DNA of 64,000 nt from Neobacillus novalis NBRC 102450 (GCF_001591805.1 NZ_BCVP01000003.1:1-64000); one strand, 5' to 3'. Positions 14,014 to 24,132 are shown, numbered from the stretch's first letter. A program made the numbers and translations. The notes: generated from the sequence alone by a model not told the origin.

Positions 14014-16785
14014 TTATGCCAAGTGTGAATAATTCTCTTTTACAACTTCAGCACAACGCGGGCAAAGTGTCGGATGCGCTGAATCCTGACCAACTTCTGT
14101 TGAAACAATCCAGCAGCGGTCGCATGTTTCACCTTCAGCCTTTGTAATAACAATGGCTGCAGTTTCTAATTTCACAGCATTTTCAGGAGCTTCTTCGTAC
14201 AATCCAGCCACTTCAAAGCCTGAAACGATAAACAGCTGTTTCATATTTTCTTCAATCGAAGCTAAAAGAGCCTTCGATTTATCATTAACATACAGTGAAA
14301 CTTTTGCCGTTAACGATTTTCCAATAACTTTTTCATTTCGTGCTCCTTCGAGTGCTTTTAACACATCGTCACGAAGCTTCATGAATGCCGTCCATTTTTC
14401 TTCAAGGGCTTTCGCACCCGCAAATTCCTGATAGTCAGGAAGGTCGGTTAATTGGACACTTTCTTCAGTAACAGCAGGAATGAACTTCCATACTTCATCA
14501 GCCGTATGAGATAGAATTGGCGATACCAACTTTGTTAACGCAAGTAATGCTTCATATAAAACGGTTTGAATCGCCCGGCGCTCATGGTGGTCAACCGCTT
14601 CAATGTATAAAACATCCTTGGCAAAATCAAGATAAAATGCACTTAGGTCAAGTGTACAGAAATTATTGACCGCGTGATAAATACCTGCAAACTCATAGTT
14701 TTCATACGCATTACGTACATTTTTTATCAACTTATTTAATTTAACGAGCATAAATTGATCCACTTCACGTAAATCTTCATAAGCAACCCGATTCACTGCC
14801 GGATCAAAGTCAGCTAGATTTCCAAGTAAGAAACGGAAGGTATTACGGATTTTACGATATACCTCGGCAACCTGCTTCAGGATGGCGTCAGAGACACGAA
14901 CATCTGATTGATAATCAACGGATGCTACCCAAAGGCGTAAAATATCGGCGCCCAATTGGTTCATGACCTTCGCAGGTACAACGACATTTCCAACCGATTT
15001 GCTCATTTTTCTGCCTTCACCATCAAGGGCAAACCCGTGGCTTAGTACTCCTTTATATGGCGCTTCACCGGTTACAGCAACAGCAGTGGATAATGACGAG
15101 TTAAACCAGCCGCGGTATTGGTCGGAACCTTCAAGATAAAGATCTGCAGGACGGACCAAATCCTCTCTCTCAACTAACACAGCTTGATGGGAAGAGCCAG
15201 AGTCAAACCAAACATCCATAATATCAGTTTCTTTTGTAAATGTTCCATTAGGACTTCCAGGATGGGTAAATCCTTCAGGAAGTAAATCCTTGGCTTCATG
15301 CTCAAACCAAATATTTGAACCATGTTCACGGAATAAATTTGACACATGTTCGATTGTTTCATCGGTAATAATTTCTTTGCCATTTTCATCATAGAAAACA
15401 GGGATAGGAACACCCCATACCCGTTGACGGGAAATACACCAGTCGCCACGGTCGCGAACCATATTGAATAAACGTGTTTCACCCCAGGCCGGCACCCATT
15501 TCGTTTCCTTCACGGCTTCCAATAGTTCATTACGGAAATCCTTAATGGAAGCAAACCACTGTGCTGTCGCACGGTAAATAACCGGCTTCTTTGTTCTCCA
15601 ATCGTGCGGGTATGAGTGGGTAATAAACGAAAGCTTTAAAAGCGCTCCAGCTTCTTCCAACGCTTGTGTGATTGCTTTGTTAGCCGTATCGTAGAATAAC
15701 CCTTCAAAACCTGGGGCTTCACTGGTCATAACCCCTTTATCATCAACAGGGCATAGAACATCCAGGCCGTATTTTTGACCAATATAGAAGTCGTCTTCCC
15801 CGTGACCCGGCGCGGTATGAACACAGCCTGTTCCAGCGTCTGTCGTAACGTGTTCACCTAACATAACTAAAGAGTCACGTTCATATAACGGATGTGCCGC
15901 AACAATCTGTTCTAATTCCGCCCCTTTGACCTTTTGGACAACCGCAGCATCCTCCCAGCCAATTTCCTTCGTTACTGCTTCAAGAAGGTCTTCAGCCACT
16001 AAGAATTTGTTACCATTTGCGGTAACGACCACATAGGTTAAGTCAGGATGAACAGAAATCCCTAAGTTTGCTGGAATCGTCCAAGGTGTTGTTGTCCAAA
16101 TGACAATTTGCGTATCCGTATCAAGGACACCTTTCCCGTCTTTCACCTTAAAGCCAACATAGATGGATGCTGAACGTTTATCTTGGTATTCAATTTCTGC
16201 CTCAGCAAGTGCAGATTCACTTGAAGGCGACCAATATACCGGCTTAAGTCCTTTATAAATATAACCCTTTTTCGCCATTTCACCGAAGACTTTAATTTGT
16301 TGCGCTTCGTATTCCGGTTTAAGCGTAATGTAAGGATTTTCCCAGTCACCGCGAACACCGAGACGTTTAAATTGTGAGCGCTGATTATCAATTTGCTCAA
16401 GGGCATACTTCGTACAAAGCTCCCGGAATTCAGCCACCGTCATTTCTTTCCGTTTAACACCTTTATTGGTTAGAGCCTGTTCAATCGGCAGCCCGTGTGT
16501 ATCCCAGCCTGGTACATATGGCGAATGGAAGCCGCTCATTGATTTATAGCGGACAATCATATCCTTTAAAATTTTGTTAAGCGCATGGCCCATATGGATA
16601 TCCCCATTTGCGTAGGGTGGTCCATCATGGAGAACAAACATTGGACGTCCTTTCGTCCGTTCTTGCACCTTTTGATAAATATTCATTTCTTCCCATTTCG
16701 CCTGAACCTCAGGTTCTCTTTGCGGCAAATTGCCTCTCATCGGGAATTCAGTTTTCGGCATTAATAACGTATCTTTGTATTCCAT
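14014..16785 (-). CDS. ileS: Isoleucyl-tRNA synthetase
   Basis: Charges tRNA-Ile. The 923-residue class I enzyme has the HIGH-type signature HMGH within [15 protein letters not shown], the KMSKS signature in [10 protein letters not shown], the CP1 editing domain between them, and a C-terminal zinc finger (CDRCW...CPRC) typical of bacterial-type IleRS. The ATG at 16785 has AGGAGG 8 bases upstream and gives the family N-terminus [12 protein letters not shown]; the earlier in-frame ATG at 16812 is rejected. Expression is controlled by the upstream T-box. Confidence 0.98.
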   Translation of the reverse strand: MEYKDTLLMPKTEFPMRGNLPQREPEVQAKWEEMNIYQKVQERTKGRPMFVLHDGPPYANGDIHMGHALNKILKDMIVRYKSMSGFHSPYVPGWDTHGLPIEQALTNKGVKRKEMTVAEFRELCTKYALEQIDNQRSQFKRLGVRGDWENPYITLKPEYEAQQIKVFGEMAKKGYIYKGLKPVYWSPSSESALAEAEIEYQDKRSASIYVGFKVKDGKGVLDTDTQIVIWTTTPWTIPANLGISVHPDLTYVVVTANGNKFLVAEDLLEAVTKEIGWEDAAVVQKVKGAELEQIVAAHPLYERDSLVMLGEHVTTDAGTGCVHTAPGHGEDDFYIGQKYGLDVLCPVDDKGVMTSEAPGFEGLFYDTANKAITQALEEAGALLKLSFITHSYPHDWRTKKPVIYRATAQWFASIKDFRNELLEAVKETKWVPAWGETRLFNMVRDRGDWCISRQRVWGVPIPVFYDENGKEIITDETIEHVSNLFREHGSNIWFEHEAKDLLPEGFTHPGSPNGTFTKETDIMDVWFDSGSSHQAVLVEREDLVRPADLYLEGSDQYRGWFNSSLSTAVAVTGEAPYKGVLSHGFALDGEGRKMSKSVGNVVVPAKVMNQLGADILRLWVASVDYQSDVRVSDAILKQVAEVYRKIRNTFRFLLGNLADFDPAVNRVAYEDLREVDQFMLVKLNKLIKNVRNAYENYEFAGIYHAVNNFCTLDLSAFYLDFAKDVLYIEAVDHHERRAIQTVLYEALLALTKLVSPILSHTADEVWKFIPAVTEESVQLTDLPDYQEFAGAKALEEKWTAFMKLRDDVLKALEGARNEKVIGKSLTAKVSLYVNDKSKALLASIEENMKQLFIVSGFEVAGLYEEAPENAVKLETAAIVITKAEGETCDRCWIVSTEVGQDSAHPTLCPRCAEVVKENYSHLA

Positions 16786-16835
16786 TTTTTCTTCCTCCTG
16801 TAATCCTATCATCTAACAGAATAGCCATTAAGAAC

Positions 16836-17117
16836 AATAAAAAAACCCTCTCATCCCAAAATAGGGACGAGAAGGTTTAATTCCCGCGGTACCACCCTGA
16901 TAAATAGTATGAAATGAAACACACTATCCTCTTTACCATTCGTAACGTGAATAACACGCCTGATCCTACTATCCATTATGGAATTCGGTCCGGAACTCGA
17001 GGGTGATCTTCCAATTCTTCTGCTTTACCGGGCTTTCACCCTCCCCGGTTCGCTTTAGAAAGTATTAGAACAATTGTACTGTCCCTGTCATTGTCATGTC
17101 TGTCATATTAAACTTAT
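16836..17117 (-). promoter_or_regulatory. T-box riboswitch leader of ileS (isoleucine)
   Basis: The minus strand contains the invariant T-box AGGGTGGTACCGCGGG (16883-16898) and then a terminator with 14-bp arms (16844-16857 and 16864-16877) and a T-run. Stem I features lie upstream; an ATC triplet in GAAGATCACCC (about 17000-17010) is the likely specifier codon, matching tRNA-Ile and the downstream ileS. Uncharged tRNA pairing with TGGT/TGGN would favour the antiterminator. The leader of about 280 bases has the usual T-box length. Confidence 0.95.
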
Positions 17118-17123
17118 TAAAAA

Positions 17124-17153
17124 ATTATATGCGAAATAATGCCTATTCGTCAA
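17124..17153 (-). promoter_or_regulatory. sigmaA promoter of ileS
   Basis: TTGACG (17148-17153) and a perfect TATAAT (17124-17129) are 18 bases apart on the minus strand. The -35 box includes the TGA stop of divIVA. A start near 17117 gives the T-box leader. Confidence 0.85.
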
Positions 17154-17665
17154 GCTAAGGAATCTTCTTCTTGATGAATTTTCAACTCAGTTGCATCCAC
17201 TTCATACTCTAATAAATGATCCCAATCATCTGTGCTCAGCATATCCAGCTGTGCTTCAATCAGCATTTTAAAACGAGTTCGGAACACTTTTGACTGCTTC
17301 TTTAAATCTTCAATTTCAAGGGCAATTTTCCGCGCTTTAGATAAGGATTCATTGACAATCCGGTCCGCGTTTTTCTCAGCTTCCTTAATAATCAGCTTTG
17401 CTTCCTTTTGGGCAATACGCTTTACATCTTCACCCGCCTCTTGGGCAATAATAATTGACTTGTTGAGAGTTTCTTCAATATTCACAAAGTGGCCAAGACG
17501 CTCTTTCATTTCATTCAAGCGTTCATCCATTTCCTTTTTCTCTCTAAGGACTAGTTCATAATCCTTAATGACCTGGTCAAGAAATTCGTTGACTTCATCT
17601 TCATCGTACCCACGAAAACCTTTATTAAATTCTTTATTATGAATATCTAACGGCGTTAACGGCAT
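17150..17665 (-). CDS. divIVA: Cell-division pole protein DivIVA
   Basis: Curvature-sensing coiled-coil protein that collects at new septa and poles and positions the Min system, and in spore formers helps anchor the chromosome origin. The 171-residue product has the conserved N-terminal lipid-binding segment [12 protein letters not shown] followed by [12 protein letters not shown], then long heptad-rich coiled coils to about residue 150 and an acidic tail. It ends the ylmDEFGH-divIVA run. Confidence 0.96.
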   Translation of the reverse strand: MPLTPLDIHNKEFNKGFRGYDEDEVNEFLDQVIKDYELVLREKKEMDERLNEMKERLGHFVNIEETLNKSIIIAQEAGEDVKRIAQKEAKLIIKEAEKNADRIVNESLSKARKIALEIEDLKKQSKVFRTRFKMLIEAQLDMLSTDDWDHLLEYEVDATELKIHQEEDSLA

Positions 17666-17749
17666 GATGCCACCTCCATACGAACTGTACTTTTATATGT
17701 ATAAGGAAATATTCGACACGTTTTTCAATAATCCTGCACTAAAAATGAA

Positions 17750-18523
17750 TTATTTTTGCTTTCCAACGATAATTCGCCATTTTTCTTTTTTGGTTTTTCC
17801 ATCAATCGCGATCATTTTTGCTCTTCCATGACCGCGAACAGAAATCATATCGCCGATTTCACAAGAAAACGCCGGGTTTTCGGTTAATGTCCAGTTTACT
17901 TTTACAAGGCCCTGTTGAATAAAGGTTTGCGATTTTTGCCTGGATAGATGATATATACCGGAAATAACAGTATCCAGCCGTAAAGAAGATACTGTTAAAT
18001 CATTTTCTAGCCATAATTCTTTTGCAGATATTGCCTCTCCGCTGCTTGTTTCAACTAACTTGACACCTGCCCTGCCAATTGATTCAAGATTGTTTTTAAC
18101 ATACTCATTAACTTCCTTAGCGGCAAAAAATTGTATTCTCTCATCCTTTATTAGGATGTCGCCAAATTTCCCCCGTTTTAACCCTAAGGACATCAGCGTT
18201 CCCAAAACCTGACGATGTTCAATTGTCACGAACTTCGTTGGATAGTGAATTTCGAAAAGGCTAATTTGAAAATCATCACCATTTGCAGTCAAATAATCAG
18301 GGTAGATGAAGGCTCTTTTTCGTTCTAAATCATGACTGCCGCCAAAAAGCTGATAGGACACATCGCCATTTTCGCCAATGAGCATTTTGAGAATATGCTG
18401 TTCCCTTGGGTCAAGAAAATCAGTCAGCTTTGGCGTATAGTGGGTCTCGACATAACTTTTCCACTGGACTACTTGGTCAATAAATTCCCGTTCTTCTGGA
18501 CGGAAATGCTGATAAATGTTCAT
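17750..18523 (-). CDS. ylmH: S4-domain RNA-binding protein YlmH
   Basis: The 257-residue product has a C-terminal S4 RNA-binding domain (about 180-240; SSLRLDTVISGIYHLSRQK is the S4 core). YlmH homologues have been linked to ribosome-associated quality control and to cell division genes. The ATG at 18523 has only a weak ribosome site, and the gene follows ylmG by 29 bases, so it probably relies on the upstream transcript. Order sepF-ylmG-ylmH-divIVA is that of B. subtilis. Confidence 0.92.
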   Translation of the reverse strand: MNIYQHFRPEEREFIDQVVQWKSYVETHYTPKLTDFLDPREQHILKMLIGENGDVSYQLFGGSHDLERKRAFIYPDYLTANGDDFQISLFEIHYPTKFVTIEHRQVLGTLMSLGLKRGKFGDILIKDERIQFFAAKEVNEYVKNNLESIGRAGVKLVETSSGEAISAKELWLENDLTVSSLRLDTVISGIYHLSRQKSQTFIQQGLVKVNWTLTENPAFSCEIGDMISVRGHGRAKMIAIDGKTKKEKWRIIVGKQK

Positions 18524-18552
18524 TAATTAACACACAACCTATGATTAAATTC

Positions 18553-18816
18553 TTAAACGAGCCATTGGTAAACTCTAGTAAGCCCGCTGTTTGCAAAGTT
18601 TAACACAAGGAAGGCAACAATTGGCGAAATATCCATCATCCCAATTGGTGGAATAATCTTTCGAAATGGTTCTAAATAGGGTTCGCAAATTCTCGCCAAA
18701 AATTGGCCAATCGCGGATTCCCTCGCATTCGGGAACCATGACATTAAAATATAGACAATTAATGCCCACGAATAAATTTGAATTACCTGTTGCAATAGAC
18801 TAAAAACAAATGCCAT
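18553..18816 (-). CDS. ylmG: YggT-family membrane protein YlmG
   Basis: The 87-residue YGGT-family protein has two hydrophobic segments (about 1-22 and 63-83) around a loop with the family motif [13 protein letters not shown]. Its role is unclear; homologues in Gram-positive bacteria and chloroplasts are tied to division or to membrane-complex assembly. It starts 5 bases after the sepF stop, so it is co-translated with that gene. Confidence 0.9.
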   Translation of the reverse strand: MAFVFSLLQQVIQIYSWALIVYILMSWFPNARESAIGQFLARICEPYLEPFRKIIPPIGMMDISPIVAFLVLNFANSGLTRVYQWLV

Positions 18817-18821
18817 TTACA

Positions 18822-19289
18822 TTACCACCTCGTATTTTGATTATCAAGGTCAGGAATAAGGTCTGAAATATTCCCAGAAACCTCTACATTATCAGGCGCA
18901 CATAAAAAAATACTTAAGCCGATTTTTTGAATGTCGCCGCCAATTGCATAAACAACGCCGCTGATAAAGTCAATAATTTGCCTGCCTTGTTCATTATCAA
19001 TGCGCTGGAGGTTTATGACAACAGCGCGGCGACTTTTTAAATGGTCAGCAATATCTGTTGACTCCGAATACGAACGCGGTTCCACTAATATGACCTTTGA
19101 ACCATTTGACGGATTTGTAGAACTTGATGATGACTTTGGGACACTTTGCAGGCTGATAACATTTTTGTTTTTAACAGGCGCCTGCTGCCTTTGCTTTACA
19201 GGTTCACTTGTTTCTACAAAATCATCATTATTATCATCATATTCATCATCTAAAAAGAAAAATGTTTTTAATTTCGATTTAATCGTCAT
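18822..19289 (-). CDS. sepF: Cell-division protein SepF
   Basis: Membrane-binding partner of FtsZ that bundles protofilaments and can replace FtsA as an anchor. The 155 residues contain an N-terminal amphipathic helix ([12 protein letters not shown]), a variable polar linker rich in Asp, Asn and Ser (about 14-65), and the conserved DUF552 core [16 protein letters not shown]...[19 protein letters not shown] lies 8 bases before the ATG, 11 bases after ylmE. Confidence 0.95.
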   Translation of the reverse strand: MTIKSKLKTFFFLDDEYDDNNDDFVETSEPVKQRQQAPVKNKNVISLQSVPKSSSSSTNPSNGSKVILVEPRSYSESTDIADHLKSRRAVVINLQRIDNEQGRQIIDFISGVVYAIGGDIQKIGLSIFLCAPDNVEVSGNISDLIPDLDNQNTRW

Positions 19290-19300
19290 TTTTTTCTCTC

Positions 19301-19978
19301 CTAACCATCTTCACCGACAAGTGCAGTACCTATTCTTACCATTGTTGCCCCTTCTTCAATCGCAATTGGAAAATCACCCGACATTCCCATCGACAGTTCC
19401 GTGCACGGAGCAAAATCTAAATTCCGGTCTTGTACTTGAGTGCGAAGTTCCCTTAATTTGCGAAAACAGTCACGAACAATTTGTTCATCCTTTGTGAGCG
19501 GAGCCATTGTCATTAATCCTTCAACACTTATATTATCAAAAGGCCGAAGCGATTCAATAAATTTAATTGTCTCTTCAGCCGATAATCCATGTTTGGATTC
19601 TTCATGTGAAACATTTACCTGCACGAGACATTTAATTTTATGGTCTGCACGTTTATTTATTTCTTCGGCAAGCGAAAGCCTGTCCAACGAATGGATATAT
19701 TCAACCTTGTCAATAATATTTTTCACCTTACGTGTCTGGAGTGTTCCAATAAAATGCCAATCAGGCTTATCTCTTAATACTGACCACTTTGCAAGCAGGC
19801 CGTCATCGCGGTTCTCACCTAGATTCTTTATCCCTGCTTCAAACGCCTCAGAAGCCCTGTCAATGCTCACATATTTTGTAACAGCAATCAATTTCACTTC
19901 ATCCGGGTTTCGATTCACTTTAAGACACGCTTCATTTATTTGTTGTTTAATTTGTTCAAGTTTGGCTGCTACTCTCAT
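19301..19978 (-). CDS. ylmE: YggS-family pyridoxal-phosphate homeostasis protein
   Basis: Binds PLP and buffers its level; no enzyme activity is established. The 225-residue alanine racemase-fold protein has the PLP lysine in LIAVTKYVS (about residue 35) and the family segments [11 protein letters not shown] and [20 protein letters not shown]. The ATG overlaps the pgeF stop by four bases (ATGA), so translation is coupled. Confidence 0.94.
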   Translation of the reverse strand: MRVAAKLEQIKQQINEACLKVNRNPDEVKLIAVTKYVSIDRASEAFEAGIKNLGENRDDGLLAKWSVLRDKPDWHFIGTLQTRKVKNIIDKVEYIHSLDRLSLAEEINKRADHKIKCLVQVNVSHEESKHGLSAEETIKFIESLRPFDNISVEGLMTMAPLTKDEQIVRDCFRKLRELRTQVQDRNLDFAPCTELSMGMSGDFPIAIEEGATMVRIGTALVGEDG

Positions 19979-20805
19979 AAACGATCCGTAATCTCCTTCC
20001 AGCCGATAAAACTTAGCATTCTTCCAGTCCCGCCTTGGTCACGGCGGTGCGAGAAAAATTCCTCCTGGTTGCAGCTGGAACAAAATCCAGTCGAAAGAAT
20101 ATTTTGATTCGGTACTTCCGCTTCCAAGAGTATTTGTCTGTTTAATTCTCGTAAATCTAATGAATATTGACCTTCTTCAATTAAATTATATGGTAATCTG
20201 CCTTTATCTACTAGTGTATTTTCAACTAAGTTAATAATCCGTTCATCAACAAGATAACATTTTTCACAAATAGACGGCCCAATTGCGACAATAATCTCTT
20301 CAGGCTTAATCCCTTCCCTGCCCCATGCTTGGATCATTTCGTTTGCTATCTTTCCAACTGTCCCTTTCCAGCCGGCATGTGCCACCCCAATCATCTTTTT
20401 TTCAGGAGCAATAAAAAAAAGAGGGACACAGTCGGCAAAACAAAGCGTAAGCAGGATGCCCTCTTCATTCGTATAAAAACCATCAGTGCCTTTAAATGAA
20501 TGTTCATAGGAATTGGACCCTTTTCCACGGTCTGCTTTTGTTATCTTTTTAACGGCAATGTCATGGGTTTGTTCGGCCCCCACCCAACAGTTTAGCGGGA
20601 ATTCCAGCAGCTCAGCGACTTTTTCTCTATTTAAGCAGACGCTGCTTTTTTCATCGCCAACATGAAAGCCGAGATTCAGGGTTTCGAAACTCCCTTTGCT
20701 CTCCCCACCACGTTTAGTTGTTATACCGGCAGACAATCCCGGGAATTGCTTGGTCCAGCTCTCAATAGTTAAATAGGATTGATTTTTTAAAACAAAGGGC
20801 TCCAT
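19975..20805 (-). CDS. ylmD: Polyphenol oxidase / PgeF-family purine nucleosidase-like protein (YlmD)
   Basis: DUF152 family (YlmD, PgeF): bacterial members act on adenosine/purine nucleosides or edit peptidoglycan precursors. The 276-residue product has the metal-binding signature [11 protein letters not shown] and HAGWKGT with His and Cys ligands. The ATG at 20805 is chosen because AGAGGT is 6 bases upstream and the N-terminus [12 protein letters not shown] matches the family; the earlier start at 20859 would add 18 residues. Confidence 0.92.
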   Translation of the reverse strand: MEPFVLKNQSYLTIESWTKQFPGLSAGITTKRGGESKGSFETLNLGFHVGDEKSSVCLNREKVAELLEFPLNCWVGAEQTHDIAVKKITKADRGKGSNSYEHSFKGTDGFYTNEEGILLTLCFADCVPLFFIAPEKKMIGVAHAGWKGTVGKIANEMIQAWGREGIKPEEIIVAIGPSICEKCYLVDERIINLVENTLVDKGRLPYNLIEEGQYSLDLRELNRQILLEAEVPNQNILSTGFCSSCNQEEFFSHRRDQGGTGRMLSFIGWKEITDRL

Positions 20806-20830
20806 GTCAATACCTCTTGTATTTTTCTTT

Positions 20831-20859
20831 AGTTTACCATGAAATGCGAGAATGGTCAC
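20831..20859 (-). promoter_or_regulatory. possible sigmaA promoter of the ylmD-divIVA run
   Basis: GTGACC (20854-20859) and TAAACT (20831-20836) are 17 bases apart on the minus strand, 25 bases before the ylmD start. Each hexamer matches consensus at four of six positions, so this is a candidate only. Confidence 0.4.
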
Positions 20860-20874
20860 CGTAAAAGGTATTTG

Positions 20875-21144
20875 TCAAACCTCAGCCTCTTCAGATATTT
20901 TCTCTACACTTCCCCGATACCTGACCAAGATTACATCTTGACCTATTTTAATAATATTTTTCCAGGGAATAACGATATCTTCATCCTTTCCAAAAAAGCC
21001 TAATACTCTTCCGCTGCCAGAAATGACGACCGCTTCGATTTTCCCAGTCGTTAAATTAATTTCTATATCACCAATATTACCAAGCCGTTTGCCATCCGAT
21101 ACATTGACCACATCTTTTATCTGGAATTCGGAAATCTTCACCAT
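20875..21144 (-). CDS. ylmC: PRC-barrel protein of the YlmC/YmxH family
   Basis: The 89-residue single-domain PRC-barrel protein starts MVKISEFQIKDVVNVSDGKRLG and contains the family segments GDIEINLTTGKIEA and VIPWKNIIKIGQDVILV. Its function is not established; sporulation-associated paralogues (YlmC/YmxH) are known. The ATG at 21144 has GGGAG 8 bases upstream. It is separated from sigG by a terminator and from ylmD by 69 bases. Confidence 0.88.
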   Translation of the reverse strand: MVKISEFQIKDVVNVSDGKRLGNIGDIEINLTTGKIEAVVISGSGRVLGFFGKDEDIVIPWKNIIKIGQDVILVRYRGSVEKISEEAEV

Positions 21145-21214
21145 ATCCACCACTCCCAATTACATTACTATAAAAAATATATGACAGCACTTGGCGAATT
21201 AGTAAAAGAAAAAT

Positions 21215-21239
21215 AAAGCTGTCCGGTTTGGACAGCTTT
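21215..21239 (-). terminator. intrinsic terminator after sigG
   Basis: Ten-bp perfect arms AAAGCTGTCC/GGACAGCTTT around a 5-base loop, then TATTTTTCTTTT on the minus strand. The hairpin begins within the sigG stop codon. Confidence 0.88.
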
Positions 21240-22017
21240 AACTTTGAATATTTTTATTCATTTGTCTAATGGCTGCTTTTTCTAATCGTGAAACCTGGGC
21301 TTGGGAAATGCCGATTTCATCAGCCACTTCCATCTGTGTTTTTCCTTGAAAAAAACGTTTCCGCAAAATTAATTTTTCGCGCTCATTTAATCTTCGCATA
21401 CCTTCCTTTAGGGCTATTTCTTCAATCCAATGGATATCTTTATTTTTCTCATCACTTAACTGGTCCATTACATAAATTGGGTCGCCGCCATCATTATAAA
21501 TTGGCTCAAACAATGACACCGGGTCCTGGATGGCATCAAGGGCGAAGACAATTTCCTCATGCGGCACTTCTAAGACCTTGGCAATCTCTTCAGCAGTCGG
21601 TTCACGTGAGGTTTCGCTCATTAATCGCTCCCTGACCTGAAGGGCCTTATAAGCGATATCCCTCAAGGAACGGGAAACGCGAATTGGGTTATTATCACGT
21701 AAGTATCTGCGAATTTCTCCAATTATCATCGGTACGGCGTAAGTGGAAAACTTTACATTTTGACCTAAATCAAAGTTATCAATCGATTTCATCAGTCCAA
21801 TACAGCCAACCTGAAACAGGTCATCAACAAATTCACCCCGGTTGTTAAAGCGCTGAATCACACTTAGTACGAGGCGTAAGTTACCATTGACGAGCTTTTC
21901 CCGGGCAGATATATCGCCCTCTTGCATTTGCTTGAAGAGTATTCTCATTTCTTCGTTTTTTAAAACAGGAAGTTTTGATGTGTCCACACCGCAAATTTCA
22001 ACTTTATTTCGAGTCAA
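21238..22017 (-). CDS. sigG: Sporulation sigma factor SigG (late forespore)
   Basis: RNA polymerase sigma factor that drives late forespore genes after engulfment. The 259-residue product is close to B. subtilis SigG throughout (RNKVEICGVDTSKLPVLKNE, regions 2 to 4, with the helix-turn-helix KTQMEVADEIGISQAQVSRLE). The start is TTG at 22017, 8 bases after AGGAGG; longer in-frame starts up to 22095 encode unrelated residues from the leader. Expression is limited by the sigmaF/G promoter, the TTG start and a hairpin over the ribosome site. Confidence 0.97.
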   Translation of the reverse strand: MTRNKVEICGVDTSKLPVLKNEEMRILFKQMQEGDISAREKLVNGNLRLVLSVIQRFNNRGEFVDDLFQVGCIGLMKSIDNFDLGQNVKFSTYAVPMIIGEIRRYLRDNNPIRVSRSLRDIAYKALQVRERLMSETSREPTAEEIAKVLEVPHEEIVFALDAIQDPVSLFEPIYNDGGDPIYVMDQLSDEKNKDIHWIEEIALKEGMRRLNEREKLILRKRFFQGKTQMEVADEIGISQAQVSRLEKAAIRQMNKNIQS

Positions 22018-22025
22018 TCCTTTTC

Positions 22026-22039
22026 CCTCCTCACAGGAG
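22026..22039 (-). promoter_or_regulatory. RBS-occluding hairpin of the sigG leader
   Basis: On the minus strand CTCCT (22035-22039) and AGGAG (22027-22031) pair around a 3-base GTG loop, burying the AGGAGG ribosome site of sigG (22026-22031). A conserved leader hairpin that hides the RBS is known to reduce sigG translation in B. subtilis; this is the equivalent structure by position. Confidence 0.7.
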
Positions 22040-22054
22040 CTGCTGTACAAAAAA

Positions 22055-22083
22055 CAGTATTTCCTTGAGAAGGAAAAATATGC
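22055..22083 (-). promoter_or_regulatory. sigmaF/sigmaG promoter of sigG
   Basis: GCATA (22079-22083) and GGAAATACTG (22055-22064) match the forespore consensus GYWTA and GGNRANAHTR, with 14 bases between as counted here. The -35 box overlaps the 3' arm of the sigE terminator. A start near 22048 leaves a leader of about 30 bases before the TTG. Confidence 0.8.
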
Positions 22084-22111
22084 ACCTGCCCACAACTCGG
22101 GACAGGTGCAT
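22080..22111 (-). terminator. intrinsic terminator between sigE and sigG
   Basis: Arms ATGCACCTG-T-CCC and GGGCAGGTGCAT (one bulged T) are followed on the minus strand by ATTTTTCC. It insulates sigG from the spoIIGA-sigE operon while lending its 3' arm to the sigG -35 box. Confidence 0.85.
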
Positions 22112-22189
22112 AAATGTCGAAAAGTGCAATTAAATCGTGAGATAAAAGGGTTTTTTTAATGGAAATTTTTTTCTTTTTCCCGCTTCCGT

Positions 22190-22909
22190 TTATACCATTT
22201 TATTAAATTCTTTTCGTAACCGTTTAATAATTCTTTTTTCTAATCTTGAAATATAAGATTGGGATATACCCAGCATGTCTGCTACATCCTTTTGTGTCTT
22301 TTCTTCCCCGTTTGATAAGCCAAACCGAAGCTCCATAATTTGCTTTTCACGATCGGTAAGCTGATGCAATGCTTTTGTTAAAAGTTTCCTATCAACATTT
22401 GCTTCCAGATCCTTTGTAATAATATCATCATCCGTTCCCAAGACATCAGATAGTAACAGCTCATTCCCATCCCAGTCAATATTGAGCGGTTCATCAAAGG
22501 ATACCTCTGATCTGATTTTATTGTTTCGCCGTAAGTACATAAGAATCTCATTTTCGATACATCTTGAAGCGTATGTAGCTAGTTTTATTTTTTTCTCTGG
22601 GTTAAAGGTATTAACCGCTTTGATTAAACCAATCGTGCCAATACTGATTAAATCCTCAATATTAATCCCCGTATTCTCAAACTTCCTGGCAATGTAAACA
22701 ACCAGCCTTAGGTTTCGTTCAATTAAGATTGATCTCGCTGCCTTATCACCGCCAGGCAATTTTTTTAATAACAACTCTTCCTCATCTTTACTTAAAGGAG
22801 GCGGCAAGGCTTCGCTTCCGCCAATATAATAAACTTCATCCGTTTTTAAGCCCAATTTTATTAGTATTTTGTACCAGTAGTAGGATAAGCGAAGTCTCCA
22901 TTTATTCAT
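22190..22909 (-). CDS. sigE: Sporulation sigma factor SigE precursor (mother cell)
   Basis: Made as inactive pro-sigmaE and activated in the mother cell when SpoIIGA removes the N-terminal pro-sequence of about 27 residues ([20 protein letters not shown] and following). The 239-residue product matches SigE closely from [18 protein letters not shown] onward, through region 2 and the region 4 helix-turn-helix [21 protein letters not shown]. It follows spoIIGA by 231 bases and shares its Spo0A-driven promoter. Confidence 0.97.
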   Translation of the reverse strand: MNKWRLRLSYYWYKILIKLGLKTDEVYYIGGSEALPPPLSKDEEELLLKKLPGGDKAARSILIERNLRLVVYIARKFENTGINIEDLISIGTIGLIKAVNTFNPEKKIKLATYASRCIENEILMYLRRNNKIRSEVSFDEPLNIDWDGNELLLSDVLGTDDDIITKDLEANVDRKLLTKALHQLTDREKQIMELRFGLSNGEEKTQKDVADMLGISQSYISRLEKRIIKRLRKEFNKMV

Positions 22910-23140
22910 GTAAGTTCCTCCTTCTAAACTATGTTATTGTGTGGAAAAGGGGCGGAGCGGCGCAAAAGCTAATCAGTTTATCAAAGTTGTGTAGAATTTA
23001 TACATTTTATACTTTCGATAAAGTGAGCCTTGCTCTGCTCACACCGCCTTTATTATGTTAGGTTAATTCTTTGAATGAGTCTTATGTCAATTGAATATAA
23101 TGGTGAATAACGACATATTAGTTTCAAAAGTATAGTATTA
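22910..23140 (-). other. spoIIGA-sigE intergenic region
   Basis: This 231-base gap contains the sigE ribosome site AGAAGGAGG just before the ATG. A TTGACA at about 23081-23086 has no convincing -10 partner at normal spacing. I see no convincing gene, terminator or repeat, so the two genes are probably one transcript. Confidence 0.5.
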
Positions 23141-24067
23141 TTAACTTACCTTCACAGCCTCCTCTTGCTGCTTCATCCCGGTTAACATTTTTGGATGAAC
23201 AATACATTGAAACGCATCATCAGCAGAAAGTTCCTTTATCGTAAAGGAGACAAGACCTTTTTCACATAAGTACTGTGAACCACTATGTTCGATTAAAATA
23301 AAATCGGGTTTGACGGCAATTATAAGCTGATGCTCTTGTCCTATCACACGGCATGGGACGATCCTGAGCCTATTTTGCCATTCGTCAGGAAATTCCTCAC
23401 TTCCCGTGATTAGTGGTTCCGGATCGGCAGCCAGTCTTTTTATTGTTTCGGGGATTGTCTCGATTTGTTTTTTGATAGAAACAAACATGACTGGCAGCTT
23501 CGACAAAGGATCATATAATTGATTGCCGCTATCTATTAATCCTTTAAAAACTAAGCTTTCTCCCTCAATAGTCAACCTCACATTTACAATTTGTTCGAAT
23601 TGAATTTTGGTCATTTCGATACTTTCTCCATTTTTTCTTGAGAAGTGCCAGGCAACCGGGAAACCAATCAGGACGAACAGCCAGCTAATTGGATCGCCAA
23701 ATCCTTTTAAAACCTTTGTCGTCCATTCATAATCATATTGAATAAAGTAGTGAGCCCCCATGATGGCACCGCCTATAAAAAAAGTGGCAGCATAAAACGT
23801 CATTAATGCCTTCATAAAGAAGGTCAGCCGCTTATATCCAAAGGCAATCAATACCATCAAGATGGAACAGATAAGTTTGGAAATCGGATGGCTTGTATAG
23901 AGATTTAATGGTGTAAACGATAATAAAATAATCAACGAACCGGTAAATCCCCCGGCGAGTATTCTCCATAATCGAATGTTTCTTTTTAGAAAAATGGCTG
24001 TTAAATAAAGGAGTAGGCTGTCAAATAATAAATTCAATGCCCAGATAATATCTAAATAAACAACCAA
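23141..24067 (-). CDS. spoIIGA: Sporulation sigma-E processing aspartic protease SpoIIGA
   Basis: Membrane-embedded protease that cleaves pro-sigmaE after a signal from forespore SpoIIR. The 308-residue product has five or so membrane segments in residues 1-145 and a cytosolic domain with the aspartic protease motif DSGN at 179-182. The start is TTG at 24067 with AGGAGG 7 bases upstream. First gene of the spoIIG operon. Confidence 0.96.
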   Translation of the reverse strand: MVVYLDIIWALNLLFDSLLLYLTAIFLKRNIRLWRILAGGFTGSLIILLSFTPLNLYTSHPISKLICSILMVLIAFGYKRLTFFMKALMTFYAATFFIGGAIMGAHYFIQYDYEWTTKVLKGFGDPISWLFVLIGFPVAWHFSRKNGESIEMTKIQFEQIVNVRLTIEGESLVFKGLIDSGNQLYDPLSKLPVMFVSIKKQIETIPETIKRLAADPEPLITGSEEFPDEWQNRLRIVPCRVIGQEHQLIIAVKPDFILIEHSGSQYLCEKGLVSFTIKELSADDAFQCIVHPKMLTGMKQQEEAVKVS

Positions 24068-24098
24068 TCAGCTTCCTCCTTACTTCTGTTTACGAAAA

Positions 24099-24132
24099 AG
24101 TATAACGTACTTATGCGGCTGAAGTGTGTCAC
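24099..24132 (-). promoter_or_regulatory. Spo0A-type spoIIG promoter with 22-bp spacer
   Basis: GTGACA (24127-24132) and TATACT (24099-24104) are 22 bases apart on the minus strand. The B. subtilis spoIIG promoter is known for exactly this over-long spacing, which phosphorylated Spo0A compensates. A TGTCAAA element at 24180-24186, close to the 0A box TGTCGAA, lies further upstream. Confidence 0.75.

Noticed and set aside
20863-20872. Promoter at TTTGACA over the ylmC stop
   Set aside because: The -35-like box is perfect, but nothing like a -10 lies 16-19 bases downstream.
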